Below, piece after piece: positions 1 to 8,938 of a stretch of DNA of 64,000 nt. The DNA comes from Desulfobacteraceae bacterium (GTDB lineage Bacteria; Desulfobacterota; Desulfobacteria; Desulfobacterales; Desulfosalsimonadaceae), in assembly GCA_014237465.1 (NCBI GenBank), contig JABZFM010000033.1, positions 62,001-126,000 on the forward strand, in the 5' to 3' direction. Below the pieces are notes generated by a model. The model was not told the DNA's origin and did no database searches. It worked only from the letters and a program-made list of their open reading frames with translations. The stretch's first letter is position 1; every line of letters begins with the position of its first letter. The position numbers and the translations under genes are program-made.

Positions 1-77
1 AACAGTGTGATGCTGCTGACAATCATAACAATAATTCTTATTTTATTGGTGATGGAAAAATCTCTAAACGCTTTCAT
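1..77 (-). CDS. Membrane sensor protein, N-terminal fragment (runs off left edge)
   Basis: On the minus strand an ATG at 75-77 opens a frame that stays open to the window edge and encodes MKAFRDFSITNKIRIIVMIV..., a short basic cytoplasmic N-terminus followed by the start of a hydrophobic helix. The start lies 15 bases after the stop of the YfiR-like gene, so the two are probably co-transcribed. This N-terminal style (SITNKIRIIVMI) is typical of sensor kinases or diguanylate cyclases with CHASE8/HAMP modules, which are the usual partners of YfiR proteins. Only 25 codons are visible, so the output domain cannot be read and the assignment is inference from context. Confidence 0.5.
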   Translation of the reverse strand, partial: MKAFRDFSITNKIRIIVMIVSSITL

Positions 78-92
78 GAATATTCTCGCTGG

Positions 93-635
93 TTACTGGA
101 TTGCTGCGGCAACTTCCAGCAGTTTGGCACTGAGTTTCAAGTCGGACTTCAGTGCTGCAGTTTGATTAATTTCAAACCGGATATGATTTTTTTCATTGTA
201 AAATCTGATAATTCCCCCCATCCGGATAAAATCTTCATCTTCTCCAATGGTCAATACGGGCGTTCCGGACACCTCCCGGAGGATCTGATAGCAGCGATGT
301 GACTCGGAGGTGCCGACAAATAAAACCTGGCAATCAGAGAGCTGGCTTAAAGAGTTGATGTGCCTGATGGCGAGTTGTTTTCCCCCGATGGATCTCCCTT
401 CAATGTGATCCAGTGTATTGCCGAAATTGTCCTTGCCGATAATTCCAATCGTGATCGTAGCACCGGTTTTGTCGATTAATTGATCCGGCCATTTAACAAA
501 CTTGATAAAATTCATCATCATGGCCCCTTTAATCTGGTATTCCATTCCTTCCAGGCAATACCCGGTTCCACTGAAAACCATAAAGGCGATAATAATGAAA
601 ATTAAAGAGCATTTAAGTCGTATCATTTTTTTCAT
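93..635 (-). CDS. YfiR-family (DUF4154) periplasmic protein
   Basis: 180 aa with an N-terminal signal segment (residues about 6-27, hydrophobic, ending near GYCLEG). The body matches the YfiR/DUF4154 pattern: an early YQIKGAMMMNFIKFVKWP segment, a central FVGTSE stretch, and the late motif TIGEDEDFIRMGGIIRF followed by IRFEIN. YfiR proteins are periplasmic inhibitors of an inner-membrane diguanylate cyclase (YfiN). The gene sits between a TonB-dependent receptor upstream and a membrane sensor downstream, an arrangement seen in several Gram-negative lineages where ligand or redox state at the envelope is relayed to the sensor. Family assignment is firm; the partner and the signal are inferred. 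Confidence 0.8.
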   Translation of the reverse strand: MKKMIRLKCSLIFIIIAFMVFSGTGYCLEGMEYQIKGAMMMNFIKFVKWPDQLIDKTGATITIGIIGKDNFGNTLDHIEGRSIGGKQLAIRHINSLSQLSDCQVLFVGTSESHRCYQILREVSGTPVLTIGEDEDFIRMGGIIRFYNEKNHIRFEINQTAALKSDLKLSAKLLEVAAAIQ

Positions 636-644
636 TATAAACTT

Positions 645-733
645 TGATGTCTCCGTAAAAAGTCGGATTTTAGGATCGTCGCTCTTTTAACATATTGAAT
701 TTATTAATGCCAAAATTCAATAAACAGCCATTT
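645..733. repeat. Dispersed repeat, copy 1 of a pair with 9109-9213
   Basis: Starts with TGATGTCTCCGTAAAAAGTC and contains the small hairpin ATTGAATTT...AAATTCAAT followed by AAACAGCCATTT. The same order of elements, with substitutions, recurs at 9109-9213. The left end resembles the GTAAAAAGTC arm of the larger palindrome family, but the central boxes are absent. Confidence 0.6.
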
Positions 734-748
734 AATGCCTGAATTTCA

Positions 749-849
749 CACGCGTCGGAGGCTTCTATATGCAAGGCATTTAATGGTGAAGCCATAGTGA
801 ACTATTGCAATCCATTAATAACGCAGCAGATGGGAGCCTCCGACGCGTG
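749..849. repeat. Long palindrome, boxed family (locus-specific arms)
   Basis: Outer arms CACGCGTCGGAGGC (749-762) and GCCTCCGACGCGTG (836-849) are perfect inverse complements. Inside are the family boxes GCAAGGC and AACGCAG, separated by an inner hairpin whose arms are ATTTAATGG and CCATTAAT. It lies just past the stop of the TonB receptor, between it and yfiR, so it may also act as an RNA hairpin within the transcript. Confidence 0.8.
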
Positions 850-856
850 GGTCGGG

Positions 857-3007
857 TTAGAATTCGTAACCGACCGTAAGCCAGATATTTCTTCCTTCAA
901 TGGGCTGCTGGGTCGGGTAATAGCCTCCGGTAGCGGTACGGATGCCGGCATCGAATGCATCATCAGTGTCAAAGATATTCCTGATCAAGAGCGTCAAAAA
1001 CAGACCGTCAACAACAGCATTTTCCCAGCGAATGTTTGAATGGAAAATAACCTTATCGTCTATTTCTTTGACGGGATTTGACTGAATCGTTTGTATTTTA
1101 TATAAATAATTTGCTCTTAAGTGAAATGAAAGATTGTAAAGAATGCCATAGGTAAACCCGATGTTTGCCTTATGCTTTGGAATATTTGGAATGGATTCCC
1201 CGTCATGAGCTGTGGAAAAGGTAGTAATCATTTCCGGAAGGTTTTTATATTCCCCGCGTGAAAAGGTGTAGTTCATATAAAGTGAAAGCTTGTCGGTCAG
1301 GGTGAAGTCTGAATCGAACTCTATGCCATAAATATTTGCCTTGCCGATATTCTGGTTCTGGTTCCAGAACTCTGATTCCGGATTCGGGTTGGGAACGTTT
1401 GTTTCAACTTCAAGGATAAGGTCGTTGATCACGTTATAATAACCCTGAAGACTGAGATGCCCTTTAAAGGGCAACGCGTATCCCAGGCCGAGTTCAAAAG
1501 AGCGCATATGCTCAGGATCAAGGTGAAGGTTCGCCATTCTCTGCCGGGTTTCATTGACAAGCTCCCAGGCCGTTGGTCCGCGAAATCCGGTGCTAAACAT
1601 TGCTTTAATCGTGCAGTCTCCCGGATTGGCAATAGCACTGACCCTAAAAGTGTTTGAATCACCATATGCCGTGCTGTGATCAAAGCGGTATCCGCCAACA
1701 AAAGAAAAAATTTCATTCATCCGGTAAATGCTTTGCAAATAGCCGGCATAATTCTCATATTTATATCTTTCATAGGAACCGTAACCTTTTGGCACATCAT
1801 AAAAAATCAATTCCAGGCCCACCGTGTTGTCAAACTGATCAGAAGGTTGCCATTGCAGTCGCTCTTCAATTTTAAAGAGGTCATCCGGCCTAGCATAGCC
1901 TGATACGGTCGTCACATCTTCCGGGAAATTATATGCGTCAGGCCCGGGGGTGTTCGGGTAGGATTCATGGCTGGAACTCAGTAACCGGGAATTTTGAATT
2001 AACGCTTCGCTGTCAAGGGAAAGCTGAGGGCTAATCTCCCATAGATATCCGAGATCAAGTGAAGTGCTTTGAAAATCCCAGGCAGAGCCTGAAAACCCGG
2101 ACCCATTAGTATCTATCTGGTACGTTCCGTTTGCAAATGTGCCATCCCCCTGGAGATATTGCCAGTTAATAACCTCAAACCGTAAGTTGTCGAAAGAAAA
2201 TTTTGCAGTAATATTATATGTCTCTTCGTTTGAGTTATTGTAGGTGTCCGACCACCAGTAGCCAAGTCCATTTTCATCAAGTTTTTGGACACCCCTGAAG
2301 TCCGGTCCGTCACTGTTGTAGTAGTAGCCGCCGATACTGCAGGCGAAGCGCCCTTTTTCCGTATGCGTACTATCATTTAGTGCAAAGGCACTTCCTTTGC
2401 CCAAATAGTCCTGATCCATCCAGGTACCAATAAATGCCTGAACGTTTTTGTCTGATGTTTTTTTTCCGTCTTTGGTTATGATATTAATAACACCGTTAAA
2501 TGCATTGGCACCATATAAAGCAGATACAGGACCGGCAACGATCTCTATCTGTTCAACATTATGCAGGGGGTAACGAATTGTTCCGCCGAGAATTGCATTT
2601 TCTGAAATATTGTTATCCAGAATGCCATCTATATAAACCAGGCTTCGCTGGTTATTTCCGATTAGTCCTCTCTGATGAACCAAATCCGGGAATAACCCGT
2701 AAGTATGCTGGATGTCAAAACCGGGGATGTCCTGCAGCGCGTCAATGAGCGTTCGATAGCCTCTTGCACGAATGTCGCGTTCACTGATAATGTATACAGC
2801 AGAAGGTGTTTCCCGTAGTTTCATCTTTGTGCCGGTTGCAGTAACCACTTCAAGCTCCATTAATTCAGATAAATCCATTTCATATATTTCATCAGAGCTC
2901 ACCTCATGGGCGCCTGTTGTGGAAGGACAGTACCAAACCGTCAACATGCATATTGTTGAAAGAATAGTTGTTATGGTTTTTTTGATTAACGGTTTGTCCA
3001 TAAGCAC
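857..3007 (-). CDS. TonB-dependent outer-membrane receptor
   Basis: 716 aa. A signal peptide spans about residues 1-32. A plug domain begins with MDLSELMELEVVTATGTKMK and carries the signature PSAVYIISERDIRARGYRTLIDALQDIPG, with the Gly-rich IEIVAGPVSALYGANAFNGVINIITK near residue 160. The remainder is a 22-strand-type barrel with many aromatic strands, ending in the outer-membrane C-terminus LTVGYEF. Such receptors import siderophores, cobalamin or other ligands with TonB energy. The substrate is not readable: no cobalamin riboswitch or iron-box is evident upstream. It is followed by the YfiR-like gene and a sensor, which suggests a receptor-to-signalling unit rather than plain uptake. Confidence 0.9.
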   Translation of the reverse strand: MLMDKPLIKKTITTILSTICMLTVWYCPSTTGAHEVSSDEIYEMDLSELMELEVVTATGTKMKLRETPSAVYIISERDIRARGYRTLIDALQDIPGFDIQHTYGLFPDLVHQRGLIGNNQRSLVYIDGILDNNISENAILGGTIRYPLHNVEQIEIVAGPVSALYGANAFNGVINIITKDGKKTSDKNVQAFIGTWMDQDYLGKGSAFALNDSTHTEKGRFACSIGGYYYNSDGPDFRGVQKLDENGLGYWWSDTYNNSNEETYNITAKFSFDNLRFEVINWQYLQGDGTFANGTYQIDTNGSGFSGSAWDFQSTSLDLGYLWEISPQLSLDSEALIQNSRLLSSSHESYPNTPGPDAYNFPEDVTTVSGYARPDDLFKIEERLQWQPSDQFDNTVGLELIFYDVPKGYGSYERYKYENYAGYLQSIYRMNEIFSFVGGYRFDHSTAYGDSNTFRVSAIANPGDCTIKAMFSTGFRGPTAWELVNETRQRMANLHLDPEHMRSFELGLGYALPFKGHLSLQGYYNVINDLILEVETNVPNPNPESEFWNQNQNIGKANIYGIEFDSDFTLTDKLSLYMNYTFSRGEYKNLPEMITTFSTAHDGESIPNIPKHKANIGFTYGILYNLSFHLRANYLYKIQTIQSNPVKEIDDKVIFHSNIRWENAVVDGLFLTLLIRNIFDTDDAFDAGIRTATGGYYPTQQPIEGRNIWLTVGYEF

Positions 3008-3539
3008 CTTTTGAAAATTTCAAGTGATTATGCAAAACGGCAGGATTGGATGGTAAGTATGGTAGGTTGATTCTTATCATACCGTTAAGTTCATAAATTA
3101 CTAAAAATTATAATATATTTCAAGAAAGATATTGTTTCTTTTTCGAGACGTCTTATAGTGTTTAATATGGAACTTTTAACTTAGCCATCCTGCATTCCAG
3201 CCGTTTTCTCTGACCCCTGAGATTTGTCAAAGTGCATTGGAAGTTATCATAATAAAATCCGATTTTACTGTTTCGCGCCCGCATTTTGATAAAATTACAG
3301 TTTTGTAATTTTTTAACAGAAAAATGTTACAAAAATGTAATTTCATACAACTTGTTTGCTTGGTGGTTTTATTATTTATTTAAAATATTGAAGTGTTATG
3401 ATTCGTGTAGAATTGGCATATATTTTGCTATGATATACATGCCGTTAAAAATTAATTATATTGTTGCAAAATAATTAGCCATCCGGATACTTTTTATGAA
3501 GCCATCAAATTTGGCCGATGAATAAGGAGTTTGATTAAT
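3008..3539. other. Divergent intergenic region with repeat debris
   Basis: 532 bases between the divergent TonB receptor and glutamate synthase genes. It is AT-rich and contains no convincing gene. A solo right end of the repeat family (GGAACTTTTAACTTAGCCATCC) occurs near 3169-3190, and mixed repeat ends (TTAGCCATCCGGATAC, ATGAAGCCATCAAAT) near 3476-3510. Both promoters must lie here, and the operator-like pair at 3295-3340 is described separately. Confidence 0.6.
3295..3340. promoter_or_regulatory. Two operator-like dyads TTACA-N4-TGTAA
   Basis: TTACA-GTTT-TGTAA at 3295-3308 (extended to AAAATTACA/TGTAATTTT) and TTACA-AAAA-TGTAA at 3327-3340. Their centres are 32 bp apart, about three helical turns, and they lie about 200 bp upstream of the glutamate synthase start. 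Identical half-sites with matched phasing suggest a dimeric regulator. The regulator is unknown. Confidence 0.45.
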
Positions 3540-4670
3540 ATGTGTCGTTTATTTGCGATCACGAGTGATACACCGGTGTCACCGCTTGTTGCGCTGAATG
3601 CTTTAGATGTCATGCGTGAAGGACATGACGGATCCGGTGTGGGACTCTTCCTGCGTGATCTGGGAGGAGCCTTTGATGAAATGAAAGATGCCCCGATTCT
3701 TTCCGGTATTTTTACAAAAGAGGGGATCAAGCGCCTGGATACATTTATGATGAATCTTGGGTTTATGACCAAATACAAGATTACGTTTAAACTGCCGAAA
3801 CAATCACCGGAAGGTGTTCCGAAGCGCGATATGTATCTCATTCGGGCATATGAATATCCGGAGGAGTGGGAAGGGCGGAGCTTTAAGGAGTTGGGAAAAG
3901 AACTGATGAATATCCGGTTGATGCTTCGTGAAATGGGGCAGGAAAAACAGGACATGATTGTCTTTTCTCTCTGGCCGGATGTGATCATGATTAAGGAAAT
4001 CGGTGACCCGTTAACCGTTGGTCACTATTTACAGTTGGACAGGGAAGTCCTGAAGGCCCGGGTGGTTATGGCACAGGGACGGCAGAATACCAATTATGCC
4101 ATTAATCTGTATGCCTGCCATCCCTTTTTTGTGGAAGGGTTTTCCACCATGACAAACGGTGAGAATACGGCATTTGTCCCGATCCGGGAGTTTTTAAAAT
4201 CACGGGGGTTTCCGGGTTATTCCGGGTTCCAGTCAGATTCCGAGGTGTTTACCCATATTCTCCACTATACCATGGCAGGGCTCGGGCTGGACATTGAAGC
4301 GTATAAACATATTATTACCCCGCTTCAGGGGACCGATATTGAGAAACATCCCAATGCGCCATTGCTAAAGCAGCTGAAGCAAAGCTGCCGGTCAATGATT
4401 ATTGACGGGCCGAACTGTGTGATCGGCAGTCTGCCGGATCATTCCCTTTTCATGGTTCAGGACCGCAAAAAATTACGACCCGGCGTGGTTGGCGGCCGAC
4501 CCGGACAATACGCTTTTTCATCTGAAATATGCGGTCTGGATGCGGTGATTCCGGACCGTGACAAAAGTAAAGATTTTCAACCTATGCATCTGGATACCGC
4601 GATTATCGGGCCGGATCGACAGGAGATAAATATATGCCATCAAACAGACCCATTACCCCTTCTTCATTAA
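3540..4670 (+). CDS. Glutamate synthase, class-II glutamine amidotransferase subunit
   Basis: The start is taken as the ATG at 3540, because AAGGAGT at 3524-3530 is correctly spaced for it and it places Cys at position 2 (MCRLFAITS), the N-terminal nucleophile that class-II amidotransferases expose after Met removal. The TTG at 3531 would bury that Cys. About 376 aa. Other visible motifs are EGHDGSGVGLF near residue 30 and the TNGENTAF segment that resembles the NGE glutamine-binding region. The protein hydrolyses glutamine and passes ammonia to the synthase subunit. It overlaps the next gene by 37 bases and is the first gene of the GOGAT cluster. This split form corresponds to the N-terminal domain of bacterial GltB. 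Confidence 0.88.
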   Translation: MCRLFAITSDTPVSPLVALNALDVMREGHDGSGVGLFLRDLGGAFDEMKDAPILSGIFTKEGIKRLDTFMMNLGFMTKYKITFKLPKQSPEGVPKRDMYLIRAYEYPEEWEGRSFKELGKELMNIRLMLREMGQEKQDMIVFSLWPDVIMIKEIGDPLTVGHYLQLDREVLKARVVMAQGRQNTNYAINLYACHPFFVEGFSTMTNGENTAFVPIREFLKSRGFPGYSGFQSDSEVFTHILHYTMAGLGLDIEAYKHIITPLQGTDIEKHPNAPLLKQLKQSCRSMIIDGPNCVIGSLPDHSLFMVQDRKKLRPGVVGGRPGQYAFSSEICGLDAVIPDRDKSKDFQPMHLDTAIIGPDRQEINICHQTDPLPLLH

Positions 4671-6268
4671 GTGTCAAGGATCTGCCCTGGCAGATCCACT
4701 GGAATAAGGACAAGTGTACGCTCTGCGGCAGCTGCACTGCTGTCTGCCCGGTCAACGCGATTGAGCTGGGTGTTTTTCGAAAAAGAATTGTAGAAACCGA
4801 ATTGGGGATCAACAGCTCGTCATCCAGTGTATTCAAGGTATATCATGGCGTTCGCCAGAAGACGGATCCGGCATATTCATGTATCGGGTGTGCCATGTGC
4901 AGTCAGGTATGTCCTAATGATGCGATATCGCCGATAAAAAGCGATGAGGCCGGCAAGCTGGCGTTTCACATTAACCGGGGTGGTCAGCCACGGCGCAGGG
5001 GCGGTCGACGGAATGTGCCGGGAGGCCTTCTGGATCAGATTAAATTTATCCGGATCTCTATGCTCACGGACCCGGCACTGGATGCGGGCCGCCATGAGTT
5101 TGAACTGCGGACCCTTCTCGGAAGAGTTTTGCCACCGGAAGAAAGCATTGCGCATTTTAAGTCAAACGGCTGGATTCCCCCTGTTCGGGAAATTTATCCG
5201 CTGATTATCGGCAGTATGTCATTCGGTGCATTGTCACCGCCCATGTGGGAAGGACTCCAGATGGGAGTTGCTTACCTGAATGAGGAAATAAACATGCCGG
5301 TACGCATGTGTACGGGTGAAGGCGGATGTCCGCCAAGGTTGCTTCGCAGCCGTTTTTTGCAGTATGTGATTCTTCAGATTGCCAGTGGTTATTTTGGCTG
5401 GGACGAAATTATTCACGCAATCCCGAAAATGAAAGTCGACCCGTGTGCCATTGAAATCAAGTACGGCCAGGGAGCAAAGCCCGGCGACGGCGGGTTGCTC
5501 ATGTGGAACAAGGTCAATAAGTTGATTGCGGCGATTCGCGGGGTGCCGACAGGCGTCAGCCTGCCGAGTCCGCCGACGCACCAGACTCAGTATTCCATTG
5601 AAGAGTCGGTTGCCAAGATGATCCAGTCCATGTCCATGGCCTGGGGGTTCCGAGTGCCGGTCTATCCGAAAATTTCCGCCACATCAACGGCGCTGGCGGT
5701 ATTAAATAACCTGACGCGGAATTCATATGCGGCCGGGCTCGCCATTGACGGCGAAGACGGCGGTACCGGGGCGGCTTATGATATTTCCATGAACAGCATG
5801 GGGCATCCGATTGCCACGAATATTCGGGACAGTTACCTGAATCTGGTGGCTTTGGGAAAACAGAATGAAATTCCGCTGTTTGCCGGCGGCGGTGTCGGAA
5901 AGAGCGGGAACCTGGCCGCCAATGCCGCTGCATTGATCATGCTGGGGGCCAGCGGAGTGCAGATTGGGAAATATATCATGCAGGCGGCTGCCGGATGTCT
6001 GGGTTCTGAAACGGATCGCTGCAATATCTGCAATATCGGGCTTTGTCCCAAGGGGATTACCTCCCAGGATCCCAGAATTTACCGCCGCTTAAATGCCGAA
6101 GAGGTCGCGCAGCGTGTGGTGGATGTATATTTGAGTTTTGACACGGAACTGAAGAAAATTGTCGCTCCCCTCGGGCGCTCGACTTCGCTTCCCATCGGTA
6201 TGTCGGACGCACTGGGAATCAATGATTTTAATGTGTCGGAGAGATTGAATATCAAATATGTGGTTTAA
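4634..6268 (+). CDS. gltB: Glutamate synthase, ferredoxin-FMN catalytic subunit
   Basis: 544 aa corresponding to the central domain of glutamate synthase. N-terminal 4Fe-4S motifs CTLCGSCTAVCP (about residue 31) and CIGCAMCSQVCP (about residue 81) form a dicluster ferredoxin. The FMN barrel follows, with GSMSFGALS, GEGGCPPRLL, IEIKYGQGAKPGDGG, DGEDGGTGAA and AGGGVGKSGNLAANAAALIMLGA. Near the C-terminus CNICNIGLCPKGI provides the 3Fe-4S ligands. It makes glutamate from 2-oxoglutarate plus ammonia delivered by the amidotransferase subunit. This short ferredoxin-bearing version is the type known from archaea, Thermotogae and strict anaerobes. Translational coupling with the upstream gene is likely from the overlap. 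Confidence 0.9.
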   Translation: MPSNRPITPSSLSVKDLPWQIHWNKDKCTLCGSCTAVCPVNAIELGVFRKRIVETELGINSSSSSVFKVYHGVRQKTDPAYSCIGCAMCSQVCPNDAISPIKSDEAGKLAFHINRGGQPRRRGGRRNVPGGLLDQIKFIRISMLTDPALDAGRHEFELRTLLGRVLPPEESIAHFKSNGWIPPVREIYPLIIGSMSFGALSPPMWEGLQMGVAYLNEEINMPVRMCTGEGGCPPRLLRSRFLQYVILQIASGYFGWDEIIHAIPKMKVDPCAIEIKYGQGAKPGDGGLLMWNKVNKLIAAIRGVPTGVSLPSPPTHQTQYSIEESVAKMIQSMSMAWGFRVPVYPKISATSTALAVLNNLTRNSYAAGLAIDGEDGGTGAAYDISMNSMGHPIATNIRDSYLNLVALGKQNEIPLFAGGGVGKSGNLAANAAALIMLGASGVQIGKYIMQAAAGCLGSETDRCNICNIGLCPKGITSQDPRIYRRLNAEEVAQRVVDVYLSFDTELKKIVAPLGRSTSLPIGMSDALGINDFNVSERLNIKYVV

Positions 6269-6409
6269 GATGGCGTCGCCAAAAGTCCCACCTACTGCGT
6301 TGTAGTGGTTTTTCAGTCCCTCAATATACGACTTGTATTATTTTGGGCCTGAAAAACCACTACGCCTTGCCAAATTTTATGGGATTGGTGGAACTTTTAA
6401 CTTAGCCAT
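6269..6409. repeat. Long palindrome, boxed family, GTAAAAAGTC-type arms
   Basis: Begins directly at the stop of the FMN subunit gene. Boxes CTGCGTTG and CGCCTTGCC flank the inner arms TAGTGGTTTTTCAG and CTGAAAAACCACTA. The right end is GGTGGAACTTTTAACTTAGCCAT. Close relative of the copy at 51361-51488. It separates two genes of the glutamate synthase cluster. Confidence 0.85.
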
Positions 6410-6490
6410 TCAGCTACTTAAGCTTATACTTTTAAAAGTATCGGAAACGGTTATTTTTAGAAGGTAAAGTCAATATAATTGGAGAAATTC

Positions 6491-8938
6491 ATGGATAGTG
6501 AATTCTATACAATAGCAGGACAGGAGAACGGAAACCGCCTGGAATCCAGAATTTTGGAAGAAAAGATCCAGCAGGCGGTTGAAGCGGGACACCGTGCATT
6601 AAAGATCGAAGCCCTTGGACAGCATGGCATCGGCGGCCGGCTCTGGAAAGCCGGTGACGATCCGGTGCATGTCAGAATCGAGGGTAATGCCGGTCAACGG
6701 ACCGGATCATTGGGATATCCCAATACATTTATCGAAGTCATGGGACCGGTGTCCGATGATGTCGGATGGCTGAACGCGGGCGCTGAAATTGTTGTGCACG
6801 GCAATGCGGGAAACGGACTGGCAAATGCCATGGCCCAGGGAAAAGTCTATGTTGCCGGGAATACCGGTTCCCGGGGCATGACCATGACAAAAAGCAACCC
6901 GCGGTTTGCCCCCCCGGAAGTGTGGGTGCTTGGATCCGTGGGAGACTATTTCGGTGAATTCATGGCGGGCGGTATTTCGGTTATTTGCGGTGTCAACGCA
7001 CAGAATCCGGATGATGTGCTCGGTTACCGGCCGCTGGTCGGGATGGTCGGGGGAAAAGTTTTTTTTAGAGGCCCGCACGGCGGTTTCAGCCAGACAGATG
7101 CCAAGTTAATACCGATTTCAGATGAAGACTGGCAGTGGCTAACCGAAAACCTGGCGGTTTATCTGGATCGGATTCAACGGTCCGATCTTTTGGAAATCCT
7201 GACCGTCCGGGAAGAATGGCAGCTTATTACCGCGCGCGCTCCCCATGAAAAAGGGCTGGTGCAACGGCGTTCCATGACTTCATTTTACAAAAAAGTCTGG
7301 GAAAAGGAACTTGGATTGGGTGGTTTAATCGGTGATCTGACAAATCTGGACCGGAGCCCGATTCCATTGATTCCGACCGGTGAAATGAGGCGGTTTGTGC
7401 CGGTCTGGGCGAACCGTAAATATAAGGCACCCTGTGAAGCTGCCTGCCCTTCCGGTATCCCGGTGCATGATCGCTGGCGCTTGATTCGGGAGGGCCGTGT
7501 TGACGAGGCGGTGGACCTGGCGCTGGCGTATACGCCGTTTCCGGCAACGATCTGCGGATATCTCTGTCCGAACCCGTGCATGCAGGCCTGCACGCGCCAA
7601 ATCAATGAAATGATTCCCGTGGACACGTCCCAGATTGGTAAGGCCAGCATCAAAGCAGGTGTGCCGGAACTGCCTGAGCTCAGTGGCAAAAGAATTGCCG
7701 TGATCGGCAGCGGTCCGGCAGGGCTTTCAATTGCCTGGCAGCTGCGATTAAAAGGACATGAAGCCGTCATTTATGACCGGTCAAAAATTCTGGGTGGAAA
7801 AATTTCGTCCCTGATTCCGGAAAGCAGAATCCCCAAGGAGGTGCTGACTTCGGAACTGGAACGGATCCGCAAGGTCATTTCCCATGTGAACCTTCAGCAG
7901 GGTCTGGAAAAAGAGGATCTTGAATGTTTAAAAAATGATTTTGACTTTATCGTCCTGGCAACCGGTGCCCAGAAGCCAAGAACGCTGCCGTTGCCGGGAA
8001 AAGAACTTTTGATGACGGCCAACGATTTTCTGGGGGCTGCCAGGACAGATGATGTTCGTCCCGGAAATCGCGTGGTGGTGATCGGCGCCGGAAATGTGGG
8101 GTGCGATGTGGCAACCGAAGCGCATCGGCTGGGCGCAAAAGAACTCACCTTAATTGACGTTCAGAAACCCACCGCGTTCGGCAAAGAGCGGGACGAGGCC
8201 GAAGCAGTGGGCGCTGTTTTCAGGTGGCCGTGTTTTACAAAAGAAATCACGAAACAAGGAGTGGTGCTGGATTCCGGTGAAGTGCTGGCCGCGGACACGG
8301 TGGTCATATCCATCGGTGATGTGCCGGATCTTGACTTTCTGCCGGAAAGCATTAAAACGGATCGCGGTTTTGTCAGGGTCAGTGAAATTTTTCAGACATC
8401 GGATCCCCACATTTTTGCCGTGGGCGACATGGTCCGGCCGGGTTTGTTAACAGACGCCATCGGGGCGGGCCGGAAGACGGCAACCGCTATTTGTGAAATA
8501 ATTGATGGAAAACGACCGCTGATGGATTTGCCGGCCGGCAGGAGCCGGTTTGATCCAAAAAACGTTGATCCAAAAAACGTTGATCCGGACAACATTGACC
8601 TGGCAACTAGTGAGTACTACGGGATTCATGAAAATGTCTGGGATACCCGGGAGGCCATTGACAAAGCCCGGGTTTCCCTGGAATACTTTGATCCCCGGAT
8701 TACTGAATTTGAGGATCCGGAACAATGCGGATCTCAGTGTGCGTCATGCGGTTCCTGTAGGGATTGCGGCATATGTGTATCAATTTGCCCCCAGGCAGCC
8801 ATCAGCCGGGAGCCCAAAAGCGGGGTTGATTACGAATATGTCGTGAATGCGGATAAGTGTATCGGTTGTGGCTTTTGTGCCGGCGCATGTCCCTGCGGCG
8901 TCTGGGAACTGGTTGCCAATGAACCGATCGGTTTGTAA
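6491..8938 (+). CDS. Glutamate synthase GXGXG domain fused to NADPH-dehydrogenase (GltD-like) and ferredoxin
   Basis: The ATG at 6491 is preferred over the upstream TTG because GGAG at 6481-6484 is well placed; this gives 815 aa. Residues about 20-250 are the GXGXG beta-helix domain of GltB (repeats such as GHRALKIEALGQHGIGGRL, GNAGNGLANAMAQG, AGNTGSRG). Residues about 300-700 are the GltD module: a Cys-rich CEAACPSGIPVHD plus CGYLCPNPCMQACTR, the FAD motif IAVIGSGPAGLSIAWQL, the NAD(P)H motif VVVIGAGNVGCDVA, and IFAVGDMVRPG. The C-terminus adds CASCGSCRDCGICVSICP and CIGCGFCAGACPCG clusters. It would feed electrons from NAD(P)H or ferredoxin to the FMN subunit. The C-terminal ferredoxin is an extra relative to classical GltD. 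Confidence 0.88.
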   Translation: MDSEFYTIAGQENGNRLESRILEEKIQQAVEAGHRALKIEALGQHGIGGRLWKAGDDPVHVRIEGNAGQRTGSLGYPNTFIEVMGPVSDDVGWLNAGAEIVVHGNAGNGLANAMAQGKVYVAGNTGSRGMTMTKSNPRFAPPEVWVLGSVGDYFGEFMAGGISVICGVNAQNPDDVLGYRPLVGMVGGKVFFRGPHGGFSQTDAKLIPISDEDWQWLTENLAVYLDRIQRSDLLEILTVREEWQLITARAPHEKGLVQRRSMTSFYKKVWEKELGLGGLIGDLTNLDRSPIPLIPTGEMRRFVPVWANRKYKAPCEAACPSGIPVHDRWRLIREGRVDEAVDLALAYTPFPATICGYLCPNPCMQACTRQINEMIPVDTSQIGKASIKAGVPELPELSGKRIAVIGSGPAGLSIAWQLRLKGHEAVIYDRSKILGGKISSLIPESRIPKEVLTSELERIRKVISHVNLQQGLEKEDLECLKNDFDFIVLATGAQKPRTLPLPGKELLMTANDFLGAARTDDVRPGNRVVVIGAGNVGCDVATEAHRLGAKELTLIDVQKPTAFGKERDEAEAVGAVFRWPCFTKEITKQGVVLDSGEVLAADTVVISIGDVPDLDFLPESIKTDRGFVRVSEIFQTSDPHIFAVGDMVRPGLLTDAIGAGRKTATAICEIIDGKRPLMDLPAGRSRFDPKNVDPKNVDPDNIDLATSEYYGIHENVWDTREAIDKARVSLEYFDPRITEFEDPEQCGSQCASCGSCRDCGICVSICPQAAISREPKSGVDYEYVVNADKCIGCGFCAGACPCGVWELVANEPIGL
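8552..8596. repeat. In-frame 15-bp tandem repeat (x3) in the GltD-ferredoxin linker
   Basis: GATCCAAAAAACGTT occurs twice in tandem, followed by the diverged third unit GATCCGGACAACATT. It encodes DPKNV-DPKNV-DPDNI between the GltD module and the C-terminal ferredoxin domain, so copy number would change linker length without a frameshift. Confidence 0.85.

Noticed and set aside
3008-3200. Cobalamin or other riboswitch ahead of the TonB receptor
   Set aside because: I could not find a B12-box or other conserved aptamer core upstream of the receptor start.
3286-3474. 62-codon plus-strand open frame before glutamate synthase
   Set aside because: It covers the operator-like dyads in AT-rich non-coding DNA and has no ribosome site or protein-like composition.
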